64,000 bases of DNA from assembly GCF_036417845.1 (NCBI RefSeq), contig NC_089981.1, forward strand, positions 38,508,668 to 38,572,667. The letters run 5' to 3'. The notes beneath the pieces are model-generated. The model was given only the letters and a program-made list of their open reading frames with translations. It was not told where the DNA came from and made no database searches. Origin of the DNA: Apteryx mantelli (Eukaryota > Chordata > Aves > Apterygiformes > Apterygidae). A program made the translations under genes and the position numbers. Positions 48,487 to 60,360 of this stretch are shown piece by piece; positions within the stretch are counted from its first letter, which is position 1; each line of letters starts with the position of its first letter.

Positions 48487-50317
48487 ACATGCTGTACAGT
48501 AAGGATGAGAAAAAAAACATGCAGTGGGAGGAAGGAAAGAATGAAAAGGGTATTTTCTCATGATATTCCTAACACCTACGTCGGAGCCTGTATGGAAAAC
48601 ATAATGGAGCACTAAGTATCTCCCAGGTGTTCGAGATGCAGTTACATGTGCGTGAGCTGATCTCTAGATCCAGCATCACGACAGCCTCTTTGACCACAGA
48701 GTTTCAGCCCCCGGCTGTGCCATCTCCACCCTGACCACTCTGGGCTGGTGTGGAGGCGCTCAGGACATGGAGCTGGCCAGAGCAATCCTGAGGTGCCACC
48801 AGCTTGGGCTGAAATCAGGATTATTTTGGTCCCCTCCGGGACTGTGCTGCAGGTGCCCAGGAAGCCCTCAGTGGATGGGGACGGGGATGGGGAGAGGCTG
48901 GAGTGTGTCATCCTACCTGCGCCGTCACAAAACCGGCACCATCCAGTGCTGTGCAATCCATGTCCATCCTGCAGACACCCTCTACAGGGAAAGAACGTGT
49001 GCATCTCGTGCTATGTCTGGAGCTTTCTAAAGGATCCTAAAGGAAATCATCTGTTCAGAACAACCCATGTGATCTTTCTTTATCGTTTGTCCTATTGTGC
49101 GGAGGCAGAAGTCCTGCTCCATCAGTCCTGACCAGTGCTGCAGACAAGGAGGACTTCATATCTCCTCACTGCTGCACTTCTCAGTCTTCCTTCAGGAAAG
49201 TTTATACTTTTTATCTGTTCACTTTAACATCAATGTTTTAAGACAGAGCTTGTGGTAATTTTTCTGACCGTCACTTGGACCTAGTAGTGCCGCTTTCATT
49301 TGAGATGCCACCACACAAGTTCCCTTTTGCAAAATGTCTCAGCGTCCCTCCCTGCTGTGTACAGCTGGTCTCATACCATCACTGCTGGGCTCTCCTCCAG
49401 CCCGGCAGCCCCTGCCATCTCGATCCCGGCTGCCCTCTCCCCCGGCACCCCGCTGCCCTGTACTGTGGTGCCCCTGCAGCTATGTGGCCTCAGTTTCTCT
49501 GGCCCTCTTATTTTCTGCAAGCTTTGTCAAATTCTTTCCATAGTTTTAAGTAGAAAAGCTTCTCCTGAAATCCCTGTTTAAGGCCCATATGGTATATCTT
49601 GGGTAATAGTAATTTTTACGGGAACACTAAAGAGGAATTAAATCATCTGTGGGGAAAAGTAGTAGTTTTATCCTTCTTCAGAGGAAACTGCTTATTACAA
49701 TAGCCTTCTCAACTAGTTAGGTTATTAATCAAGTGATTAATAACATGTTCTAGACACCTTATATTTAAGACAGTGCATCTAAGAAAATATTACATAGGTC
49801 AAGACAATCTCGCTCCACCAATTCAACCCTGTTTGAGAAGTGGGTAAGGCTGTCAGAGCTGCTAAATCTGAAGGTTTATTCTTCACCTGTAATGTAAAAA
49901 GGGAGGGAAGTTTAATAACTTAATAGTATGTTACCTTAACACACATTCTAATTTGAGGTAGACTTCTACCACCTTTTTTTTCTCAAAAAAAAATGTCATA
50001 GACATCAGGACCCAAATTGGCAAGATGGTATCCAAAGGAAATAAAAGATGTTCCTAAAGAGTTTTAGAAGGAAGATATAGACATAATTTGTGACTGACAG
50101 CAGCACAGAAATGGACTGAGGACTGCCCATGACACAGCTGGTGCCACGAAGCTGCTGTGGACCTGCACTCCCATCCTTGCTACTTGCAGCGTCTGGTTTA
50201 CCTTAGTGATTGCTAGCCTCAATAGACAATTTTCCCGCGGAAAGGTGGGTTTTGGTGGCAAAGGGGTATACTAAGATGACTGAAAGTGTTCAGGACCATT
50301 TTATTTCCTGGTCTTTC

Positions 50318-50344
50318 CATTGCAGCATTGCAGCATTGCAGCAT
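50318..50344. repeat. 8-bp tandem repeat (CATTGCAG)
   Basis: About 3.4 copies of CATTGCAG, 30 bp before the perfect hairpin at 50374-50402. Confidence 0.85.
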
Positions 50345-50373
50345 CTCTGAGTGTTGTAACTCAGTTTCAGACA

Positions 50374-50402
50374 CAAGCATCACCAATTTCAGGTGATGCT
50401 TG
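50374..50402. repeat. Perfect 11-bp inverted repeat
   Basis: Arms CAAGCATCACC and GGTGATGCTTG separated by 7 nt (AATTTCA). No T-run follows and no host RNA gene is recognised. Confidence 0.85.
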
Positions 50403-53400
50403 AGCCAAGGGTTTGCACAGAAGTGGTTGTGTAAGCATCAGAAGTGGCAAGTCTTGATATCACCAGCATCCACAGCCGAGTTCCTTGTGTGCTGGAAGCC
50501 ACAAGTGAATTTGCAATGGACACTTTTCTCTTATCTCTGGATACTCTTTTGGCAGCTGCCTCCCTTTCTGCAGAACATGAAGTAGCATAACCTCAGAACA
50601 GGGAAACTAGAGGCTGACCACCACTATTATTTTATCCATCTCTAGCCATTACTGCCATATCTCACCCCACTTCATTGTTTTCTTTCAGATTTTTTTTCTC
50701 ATAAGAACATGATAGACGGCCTTCTCTCTCCTCTAGATGAGATGTCTGACTATTAAGGACAGGTAAGTCTTTTTTTGTTACTTTTCAATATGCCCAGCAT
50801 AAGGGAGTTGTATCCCATAGACATAGACATCTCAGATGCCTTCGCTGGGGCCTTCTTTCAGGCAGATATGTAAGGACCATAATTTTTCCTTAGGCTCATT
50901 TTAAATGTATTGATGTATACTGCAGAACTGCTCCCTTAGTGAATGGTGATCAGTTAAAGGAGGCTGGGTAAGTACTTATGTATATCACAATGACTCAGAA
51001 GAAACTGCTTTCTGCACCCTTTGCTCTTGTGAATCTCTTCTAGGTAATACAGTTATTGGCCTTAATAATCTATTCCCTCCCCCCAAAAAATCCAGAACTG
51101 TGCCCATATCATCTCTCACAAACCACGCACAGAGAAACGTTAGAGTCCCAGTCAGGTCCTTCAGCTATTTTCGATTTTGCTTTCGGCTCAGGGGCCTCCC
51201 GGTCTTTTGTACACATGCCATATTCCATGTAATAACACAGTAAAAATGCTTGGATACAGCATGTAGTCAGCGCTTCAGACTTATCTGAATATAGTCATCT
51301 ACAACAGTGAAGAAACATAGTCTGTGTTTGCAAATGCACCTGTTTCAATCCAGCTCCACCATTTTCTTTGTTGGTGGCTGATGCTTTAGGATTAAAATGA
51401 GGGTCTAACTAGGATCATTTCACAATCTAAACAAAGACTACTGGAACCAAAAAGGGTCTTTGGGAGCTGTCAGGTGTACCTTGGAAATACACTTGTCCTC
51501 TGATTTTAATGGACACTTAACCACAGAAAGTCAAAACACATCAGGAGTTTCTGCAACAGAAGCAATAAATTTTCTTGGTATCAATCTTTGTGTAAGACCA
51601 TGGATTTCCATTTCCAGGAAAGCAGAGAATCTTAGCAAAATATCTAGAAATACAGTACCCACCAAAGCAGACCCTCAAAGAAACAACAGCTTTTATCAAA
51701 TTGCTCTACAAATGGACATTTGCCACAGAGGGCAAAGCCATTCACAACTCTCCCTTTTCCCATAATCAGGTCTTTAGAGGACATATTCTTCCTAGACTGA
51801 AGCTAGCTGATTTTCAGTAGATTCTCTTCAGTTCCCAGAACTGAAGGACTCCAAAGAAAGTTAGACATATGCAGTAAAGAACAGTCCCCAAAACAGTCTG
51901 GTAGACCAGATAGTTGCAATACTATAGTCTCTACGTCAAGCAGGCCCAGACCCTCTGACGGCTTGCACAGACTGTTTCCCAGGAACATTCCTACCTCCTG
52001 TCCCAGTCTGATACTTCATTAGTACAAACCACAGTGCATTCCAGTATGGAAAACTCAGATTTCTTATGTGAGGTCCAGGGCACCAGCTATCTGTTTGTCC
52101 CAGAAGTGTCTCTTTTGTTCGGATGAGAAAGGATGTTACCTGGTGGTTCAGCTATGTCAGAATGCAATGCTGTTCTCTAAACTTAACCTCTGTATCAAAT
52201 TTCAGTAGGGAAAACCTGGAAAACTTTTCAAAGACACTTCCTCAGATAATTTGGGCAATGCTAAAAGAAGCATGGTTCCCCTTCTGCTTCTGCACCATGG
52301 CTCTCATGCATGGCTGATCCATGTATAACAAATCCCACCTTGTGCTTTGCAAAATCTTGTACCTGATCACAAAAATTCCTCTTTCTGTCTCTGACCATTT
52401 TGCTCTTTCTACACTCTGCAGTGGAAGTAATCCTTTTCCTGTGGAGCAGGAAAAGTTTTAATACTTATTCACCCATTGTATCATTTCCGCTCAAGGAAGT
52501 AAAAATGTACATGTAATTTTCAGTCTGTTCTCCAACCCAATCCAGTTAAATCATTAAATATCCAAAATATACTCATTCCTGTGTAAGAGAAAAATGGGGG
52601 GAGCACACAAGCCTGCTCTGGTTTCATGTCTCACTCCATCCTCTACTACCTTCCTCCACCCAGGAGGATGAAAGTGAAGCCCAGCAAGGCAGGTACCTGC
52701 TCTCACTCTGCGTAACCACCTCAGACTCGATTATTTGACTGTTCTGAGAAGCAGGAGGTCGGGTTTGCCTGCCCCATTTCACAGACTTGCTTCCCTTCCC
52801 CTCTAACCTCTCCCCTGTCTGTTTGCAGAGCCATGTCCTCCCCTCCAGCACACCATGCTGAGGACTCCTCACCAGCGCTCCTCTATTGCCATTTCCCAAA
52901 GAAGCTAAATGAAGCCTACACCACTAATGCCCTTGGCCAGATAAGGAATAGAACAGTCCATTTATAACTTAAAATGAGACAATCTTGGCTCAATAATATT
53001 TGGAAGTTAATAATTGCTGTGAGTGATCTACAGCTGATGCAGGTTTGCAGAGCTCCCCTGAAATAAATCAGTGAAGTTATGGCCAGCCAACCATCCGGGT
53101 TAAAAAAGAATTGCAGGTTTCATGATCACCTGAATTTTATGAAAGCAGAATGCAAATAGTTGTAGTGGTTTGTTTATCTGCTTTTGTTTGGAGTTTTCAA
53201 ATAAAACTTTTTTCAGGTCACTCGTTAAAACTTTTTTTAGCATATGAAAAAGAATAATGCCCACCTCTGAACAGATGCACGCATACACACAACCCACTTG
53301 CCCCAACCAAACATAATGCCCGAACTTGCAAACCCTTTGTCATGAAAGTAGTCTTTATCCGCAAGAGCGATGCCATAGGACTATTCATGCAATGGAGAAT

Positions 53401-54240
53401 TACTCACACAAGTAAAAACTTGCAGGATCAGGTCCTGGATCCAACAACAGCATTTTAATTACAGACAATCCCCAAGCAATGTGTACAAAAGATTTTTTTT
53501 CCCTGGACAATAACAAAGGTTATTAGCCTGTTCTTTTTTCCCCCCCTCTTGCTCTTTGGTTTAAAAGGAGGCACCAATAATCCAAACCAAATAAAACTGA
53601 CCTTTGAACCTTTTCTGCTGTACTTTTTCTCATGCCATGATTTCTTTAGTGTGTTAGTGATCTGAAGGCTCGTTCTGGGCTACAGCCACTTTCCCAGACA
53701 GGACTGCCTTTCGTCCCCTGACAAATCACTGCTGAGCCCCTTTTGTCCTGCACCACTTTGATCTCACCTGCCTGTCAGGCAAAAAAGAACTCCCGTACAG
53801 TCAGAATGCCTTGCAAACAAATTGGCAACCATTTCATTCCCATACACCATTTCAACAAAGATCAAGATAGAGATAGAGAATTTTTAACCCTTTCATTGAC
53901 CCGTACAACCCAGAAGGAATGCTCAATTCTGGTGGAGTGATAAGATAATTTCCTAAGGAATTGGAAGGTAAAACAAAACAGAAAACAAAAAACCCCCTTC
54001 TGTGGATCATAATTGCAGAGCATATTACCTTTCAAATACAAAGGAGTTATTGCACAGTGGGCAGTGCTATGTTCGGATACAAGCTCTGTAGAAGATCGAT
54101 TCCTTTTAATTGGACAGCAGCTTAAGCATAAACTAAAGAAACATAATAGGTATTCTCCAATGTGAATGAAATTAATCCTATTGTAAATAACCATTGTAGT
54201 ATTTAATGGGCTATCTGAATCCATTCCAATATACAAACTT
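53401..54240. promoter_or_regulatory. Candidate conserved non-coding segment
   Basis: Non-repetitive, with SOX-type motifs (GACAATAACAAAGG near 53505) and A/T homeodomain cores (TGAAATTAATCC near 54167). A minus-strand 124-codon ORF (53862-54236) crosses it, with a composition like translated non-coding DNA. A probable old repeat end (GCAGGATCAGGTCC) lies at about 53421-53434. Confidence 0.2.
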
Positions 54241-54704
54241 AGCCATAAGAGTGTTTCTTCCCCAGTTTAAGCTCTGTATTTTTTTTCTAACTTCACAGTT
54301 CCTCACCAAATCATCACATGAAGTTTAGAAAAGGTATTATGCGTCAATTTTAAAGTGATTTCATGCTTGGCAATGATTTACCAAGATCTGTGTATTGCAT
54401 TTTGTGATATTGAAGACACCTTGTCCTTTGCTAGATCAGCTACCATGCTGCTCCTCGGCTGGGCCTGTTCCCAATGGGTCATGCTCTGCCTTTTATTTCA
54501 AGGCAAAACTCCCTGTCATCTTCAATGAACTAAGATTAGCATGAATACAGGTGCATTTCAGCTGCTCACCATTTATCTGCTCCCAGCTGTTTCCGCGTGC
54601 CAGCCTCCTGCCCTCTTTCCACAGTAGGAGCCCTGTTTACCCAGTAGCCTGTCTTGTACCAAAATGCCTCGGCACCTTTTTTTGGTCTACAATGTGTGAA
54701 ATCT

Positions 54705-54763
54705 TGATCCTGCTGAAGCAGAGAGTGAAATTCCCATTCCCTTCAATGGGCCAGGGTTTCATT
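54705..54763. repeat. Ancient amniote repeat relic
   Basis: TTGATCCTGCTGAAGC followed by AAATTCCCATTCCCTTCAAT and GGGCCAGG; a good match to the old family core. Confidence 0.45.
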
Positions 54764-55123
54764 ACAGCTTTTCGTTTGCCTAGGGTGTCCCAGTTTTTGG
54801 TGAGACCAGTTCCCATCAAAATCGAAGGAAGCTCAGCTGCCAACTTGGGGGCAGGAGGACCAGAGCGAACCCTTCTGCTGTGGAAGCTGTGTTGGTCCTT
54901 TTGGAAAATGGTCTGGTCGGGTGAAAGAGGGCATATTCATACTGACACACTGAATGTATGTTTGCTTTCATTCACAATTACAATTTCTAATCCTTAAGCC
55001 AGTTTTGTAGTTTTTATATATGACCTAGTCAAAAATATAGAAACTCCAAGCCTTGACCCCAAATGTTTTTCTCTCAAAAATTTTTTTCCTGTCACAATCT
55101 ATAACAAGGTTAAACCACTGATG

Positions 55124-55193
55124 GCCAGATCCAAAGTTCACTGGGGTAAATCAGAAGACTTTCATTGACTTACAAGAGCTTTAGACTAAGCCC
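55124..55193. repeat. Ancient amniote repeat relic
   Basis: GGCCAGATCC, then GGGGTAAATCA, TTTCATTGACTT and AAGCCC. Same subfamily layout as 25130-25207. Confidence 0.4.
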
Positions 55194-55264
55194 TTATATG
55201 GTGAACTATTTTCACAAATCTGAGTACAAAAATCAACCTCTTCCTTACTAAAATGTTAAATTAA

Positions 55265-55324
55265 ACATATATATATAATTACATATATATACATATTATA
55301 TATTTTTTATATATATGTAATTAC

Positions 55325-55355
<31 letters not shown>

Positions 55356-55357
55356 TG
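55265..55357. repeat. AT-rich palindrome and (ATGT)n microsatellite
   Basis: Alternating AT sequence with a 12-bp inverted repeat (TTACATATATAT at 55279-55290, ATATATATGTAA at 55309-55320), running into about eight ATGT units (55326-55357). Confidence 0.9.
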
Positions 55358-58300
55358 ACCACCTGGGACTTTTTTGCAGCCAGTATACATTAGAACCTTT
55401 CTGAGGGTGATCTTACTCAGGAGGGGAAGCTATAACTTGTATCTGAATCACTGAAAGCAAAAGTCAGCACCAAGTTACCTTTGCATATCCATTGCTTTGA
55501 CTGGCGCCCTTCTCCGTGTAACTCTATATAATACCTTCCAGCTAATTTAAAGAAACGTTCTCTTTTTTCACCTGTTCCCATCAGCTATTTAGAGTGCACT
55601 CACTTTTCTTTTTCTTTGAGCCTGATTATTTATAATTAGCATTTTCTGCCTCATGTAATTGTGCCTTAAACTCTTTCACATTGGGTTAATTCACTGACTT
55701 TAAAATCTATTAATTGACATCCAGAGGGAAAAAAGTAAACATGTCTTTAAAGATGGCATGAATGGTTGAATCGAGATTAGGTCCCCACTCTTTCAGACCC
55801 TGATTTTAAGGGAAGGCTGCAGTCTTCAAAAATCAATTGTCTTCAAAGCTCCAAAAAGAAATGGAATGAACAGGGGTCAGACTCAAGAGCATCCCTTGTG
55901 TGCTGGAGTTAACATTACCTAAGTACTTTAAGCGATCACTAATTAGTGCTTTCAATGGGCACTCTGAAGACTGCAGGGTTGAAATATCTTATTTAGGAAT
56001 AAACAATTGTCTAAGGCAGACTAGATCAACTCTCCAACGGGAGCAGCAAAATAACTCTTCTGTTACAACCTGTAACCAGAGAGAGGTCCTCAAGGGCCAG
56101 TTAAACCGTGCACAATTGTCACTTTCCTTTATTCCCAGGTTAAGACAGCCACAGGACTCTTGCCTGTATAGGCAAGTGCACCTCCCAGTTATATTCAGTT
56201 TTTAATACAGCCCTTTAATGTTGCCCTCAGCAACATTAGTCTGCCAACGGTATTTAGGAGACTAGGCAGTAAAAAAAGCAGCCTAGCCAGCTATTGCATA
56301 CAGAGTTTGGAAATATTCCTAAAATTAAAGTTCCATTAAAAATCCATAAGGATTATTTCATAGGTGTGTTTAATTTGGTGGAGTTAGTGTTCACTAACCA
56401 CAACTCATTTAAGCAAAACAAGAGGGTCTAATAGAGCAGCAAGTTGTAAGTGAATATTGCAGAATCCTTGAGTTTCAAATTGACAGCCATAAATATTTTC
56501 CAGGTATAACAGCTATAAGAAAAAAACCTGAATAAGGAGACAAAAACACATCATGTGACACATATATTCAATTTTTAACAGTGTAATTACAAATACTGAG
56601 TGTTCTTGATAAATGTTTTATAACTGCATTGTCAAATGCAGTTTTTCATGAAAAATGAGAACAATGAATATACACAAGGAAAGGGCTTTGCCTTAGAAAA
56701 CTGCAAACTGGAATAGGAGTGCCATTTGTAAAAGTACTACTTCATAATGACTTATTTGCTTATCTTTTTTTATATTTACTCATTGATGTAATGTGAGGGT
56801 GTACAATAGGAAGTCAATAGAAACTCCAAGAGAGAAAGAAAAAGCTTTGACTTGGACTTTTATCCTGAGCCTGCCATATTGCATAAATGAAATTTTCCTT
56901 TCAGGAAAACTAGCAGTTCAGTCACCAAATGAGCAAAAATGAAAGTGGGACCATGACTCTGCTCTAAAAAATGGTAAAAATCTTTGTTATCCAGCAGAAG
57001 GAAGAACTTCTATTTTTAAAAAGAAAATTGCCAAAAAGACAAAATGTTTCTGATTTCACAAAGGCTTAATGCTTCCCTTCAAACATTTTGAATTTTTGAA
57101 AATTTTGAATTCTTTAAAAATTGAAAAGCCAAAATGGTTTCATTTTTTCCACTAAAGACTCAAACTCTGATTTCTGTTTATCAACAAAATTTGTCTAGGA
57201 ATAATTCTGTCCAGCAATACTGAAATGCATATTGTACAAATCCTGTTGAGTTCTACCATGGATTCTACTAATAACATGGATTCTAATAGCAGAAGCTTAT
57301 TTACTAAACTCCGTGCCAAGAATTTGCTTTTTGTGCTCTACACCATATGTATATGCTAGCATATAAGTACTATTTCCAGCAATACTCTTTATCTGAAATT
57401 TCAGTGGCTGTTGAATGCTGGTAGTGCTAATTCCTCTTTTTACACATAGCTTAAGAACCACTCAACTATTTCTGACTTTTGACGCTGGCTAGCATCATCC
57501 CCTTGTCACAGGAAAGCCAGGAGCAGCCTAGGCACTATAAGCCCTCAGGTTTTGTAGTGATGAAGACCATCAAAGTATCTAACTAGGCAGACCTGGACTT
57601 TAAACTACCCCAGTAGCTGACTGGTTGTATCTCGACTACGTCCACATTCACACTGAGATCAGTAAAACATTTATTAACCGAACCTCCCAATTTAAAAGCA
57701 GACAGAGAGATATGGGAAGCAAGATAGTTTTCTGAAGATGCTTGCAGGCACTAACTGGTGGCATGATTTGTGGGAGAGAGTCAGGGTCTGAAAGGGATGC
57801 TTAGTCATTTGCACTTGCTTTTTTAACAGTGATAGGGGAAGGAAAATGCTCCTGACCGATGATGAGTTACTGTGTTCCTGCATGAGTCTGGAGGACTATT
57901 TATTGTTTTCCATACTAACTAATGCAACTGATAACAAGGAGCAAGAAAACTGTTGTCCTCCAGACACTGTGATAATTTTGCCTTCTTTTTTGAGGGAGGA
58001 CCACTATTCACAGATGTGAGATTGAGGTAAACTGTGATGTGATGTTATGAGGGGAATTATGGCAATCTTGTCAATATTGGTTTGTTTATCTGTTGTGGGG
58101 GAATTGCCTCAGACTGAGTTTGGGGAGAAGCAAGCAGAAAATGCTACAGTTCAAAGAAGGCAGACCAAACTATGACATTTCTGAGCTGTTGGGGAAAATG
58201 AAAGAGGTGTCCGCACAGCAAAATAATATAGATAGTCTTTCAAATCATTAGTCTACCAGAAAAAAACAAACCTGTATTTGTGGAATCTGACCGCATCAAC

Positions 58301-59550
58301 TCGGAAAGTTTTGAATGAACATTGTAAGCTTTGGAGTGTTTTTTTGAAAAGTCTGATGCTGTTTTTAAAAGGCCCATTGAGGGTAATGCTTTGACTCTGT
58401 ATCTGGCATACAGAGTGGTTAGCAAAGTCCTAGAGGAGTTTCAGGAATTTTTTCTGTTTCCTCTGTACAAGGAACCTGTGTGCGATGGCCATAAGGAAGC
58501 CGCTTACCAGAGGATTAAATTAACAGCTGATGCTCCTCTGAACATATTGTGAGATGTTTTCTTTTTGTGGTTTGCTTTGGTGCTTGGTGGGCGTGATACG
58601 AAGATTACAGGCGTCAAGTCCGATGCTTTGTATCTGTGCTCTGGTATTACAATAGTTCTTTTTCTCTGGTAGCAAAGGGGTTAGTTTTTAAGGGTGCCTC
58701 TGCAGCCAGTTCAGTTGGCTAAGTGCCACAGCTACAAAGTATTTGGGGTGCAAATGAAAGTTTCTGTACCAGATAAAGTTGTATTAAAACTAACTTCGTG
58801 TTTCCACAGCGAAAATCAAAAGCCCACTTGGTGGCACCTTCCCCATGACGGCTGTGACCAGGCTCCCTGCAGCGCGCCGGCATTTGCTAGGAGCTTTTCC
58901 CAAGGCATGCTGCAGCCATCCTTGCTGGAAGACGAGGGCGAAAACACAGCAATGCTGGCCCCTGCGGCCGTTGGCCACGTGTGTGTGCTGAACAGCTGGC
59001 TCTACTCCTGGAGAGCTCTGCCTGGAGTTCACCGTGCCTGCTGCCGCATTGCATGGAGCCGGGCAGCAGGACCCACAGCCCACACTGCCGCACCGCTCTC
59101 TGGAAGGGACTCCCCAGACCTCCGGGGACTGGCAGGGTACGCACTCCTTTCCTCTACACTGTCATGTCCTCACAAGGAGCCAGGTAACACGGCAGGCCTG
59201 AACTTGTCACAGACCCAGAAAAAGTCCCGTGTTCCCCAGTTGCTATAAAAGGACTACCAGTAACTAATCGAGACTGTGGACCACGTAGGCTGACCAGGCA
59301 ACTAGAGTGGATAAGGTTAGATTAAAGCTTACGATTAAAGGTTAAATTACATTAATGCTTGCATTAAAAGCAAAGATGGAAACACCCACTAAAGTAGCAG
59401 TACCTTTCCTGCCTTGGATAACAGAAGATAAATCCACCATGCAAATAACAGCGGTGCTTACCCAATTTGCTGGTGGGGAAAGGTGAACCTCATCACCCTC
59501 AGGAGAAAGAGTGAGTAAGAGCTGTCAGAAACACAAGCCTCTTCACACGA
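55358..59550. other. FGF3 upstream flank, distal part
   Basis: AT-rich to about 58680 with nothing recognised. 58840-59200 is more GC-rich and holds a 184-codon plus-strand ORF (58694-59248) without any recognisable domain. Confidence 0.45.
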
Positions 59551-59554
59551 TGCC

Positions 59555-59690
59555 CCACCTGGAGAGGCTGGGGCTGCTCAGCCGTGAAGGACAGTGTCTC
59601 CTCACAGTCACTCTGTGAGATGGGACTCCCAGGGAAGGCCTGGACAGGGTGCAGGGCTGTCCAGCAGGGCTCTTTCCAACCACATCACTA
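59555..59690 (+). mobile_element. Degenerate CR1-like retrotransposon fragment
   Basis: GGAGAGGCTGGGGCTGCTCA followed by GCCGTGAAGGACAG and, near the end, GGGCTCTTTCCAACCA. This resembles the 3' part of CR1 LINEs, the main interspersed repeat of birds and other reptiles. Short, diverged and without coding capacity. Confidence 0.5.
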
Positions 59691-59999
59691 GTACGAGGAT
59701 GGGCAGCAGAAGGCTTTTTACATCTGCAATGCTTAGGACCTCCTGGTTGTTTTCAAGGGAAGCCAGAGTCATATCAGCTGGGTTATGGATGAGGAACTAA
59801 GATGCTAATTGGCTTGTCTATAATATCATACAAAGAAACATATGGCAGAAGATAGATCAGACCTGGAGTCTCCCACGACCCCAAATGACTATCTGAAAGC
59901 TCGATCACTCTTTCTTCTCATTAGAATCCCATATGTTGCACTGTTAAAATAATTGCTCTAAACAGTTGTTTAATCTACTTCATACTGTCACATTTAATC

Positions 60000-60360
60000 A
60001 TCTGGAGTGTTGGAGCAGGGTCATTATTTACTGCTGTTGAGAGGCGTTATTTAATAAAGCACTCATCACTCATTTGATTTTGCTCTGCCATGGTGGGAAA
60101 ACTTGAGTTTATATTGCAAATTTCTATGTTTCCCAAGTACATTAGCAGCACAGTAAGCGAACAAACAGATCTTCCAGAAATGTCTCTATTATAGATTTGT
60201 TAACAAAAGGATTTTTTTAAATAAAAGTGAATGTCATTGTGCACATAGCGTAGGCTAAGATAGCAGTTGCATTGCCTAAATGTGCTCTTTAGAGTTTTAA
60301 TTCATCAGAAAAACCCTCGCAGAGAAATTAAATAGTACTCATGGGAAAGGACCCTTCTTT
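60000..60360. promoter_or_regulatory. Candidate conserved non-coding segment
   Basis: Unique AT-rich sequence with retained CpGs (GAGGCGTTATTTAATAAAGC, AAGCGAACAAAC, ATAGCGTAGG) and caudal/posterior homeobox-like TTTAATAAA cores. Inferred from texture only. Confidence 0.25.

Larger units (their letters stand above)
46166..53400. other. FGF3 upstream flank, proximal-middle part
   Basis: No supported gene. Holds an A21 run (46791-46811), an old repeat relic (47028-47101), a CA repeat (48444-48482), an 8-bp tandem repeat (50318-50344) and a perfect hairpin (50374-50402). GC rises modestly at 48640-49010 and 49300-49550, where several overlapping short ORFs occur in both strands without family features. 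Confidence 0.5.

Noticed and set aside
53862-54236. 124-codon minus-strand ORF
   Set aside because: Composition resembles translated AT-rich non-coding DNA and no motif is recognised.
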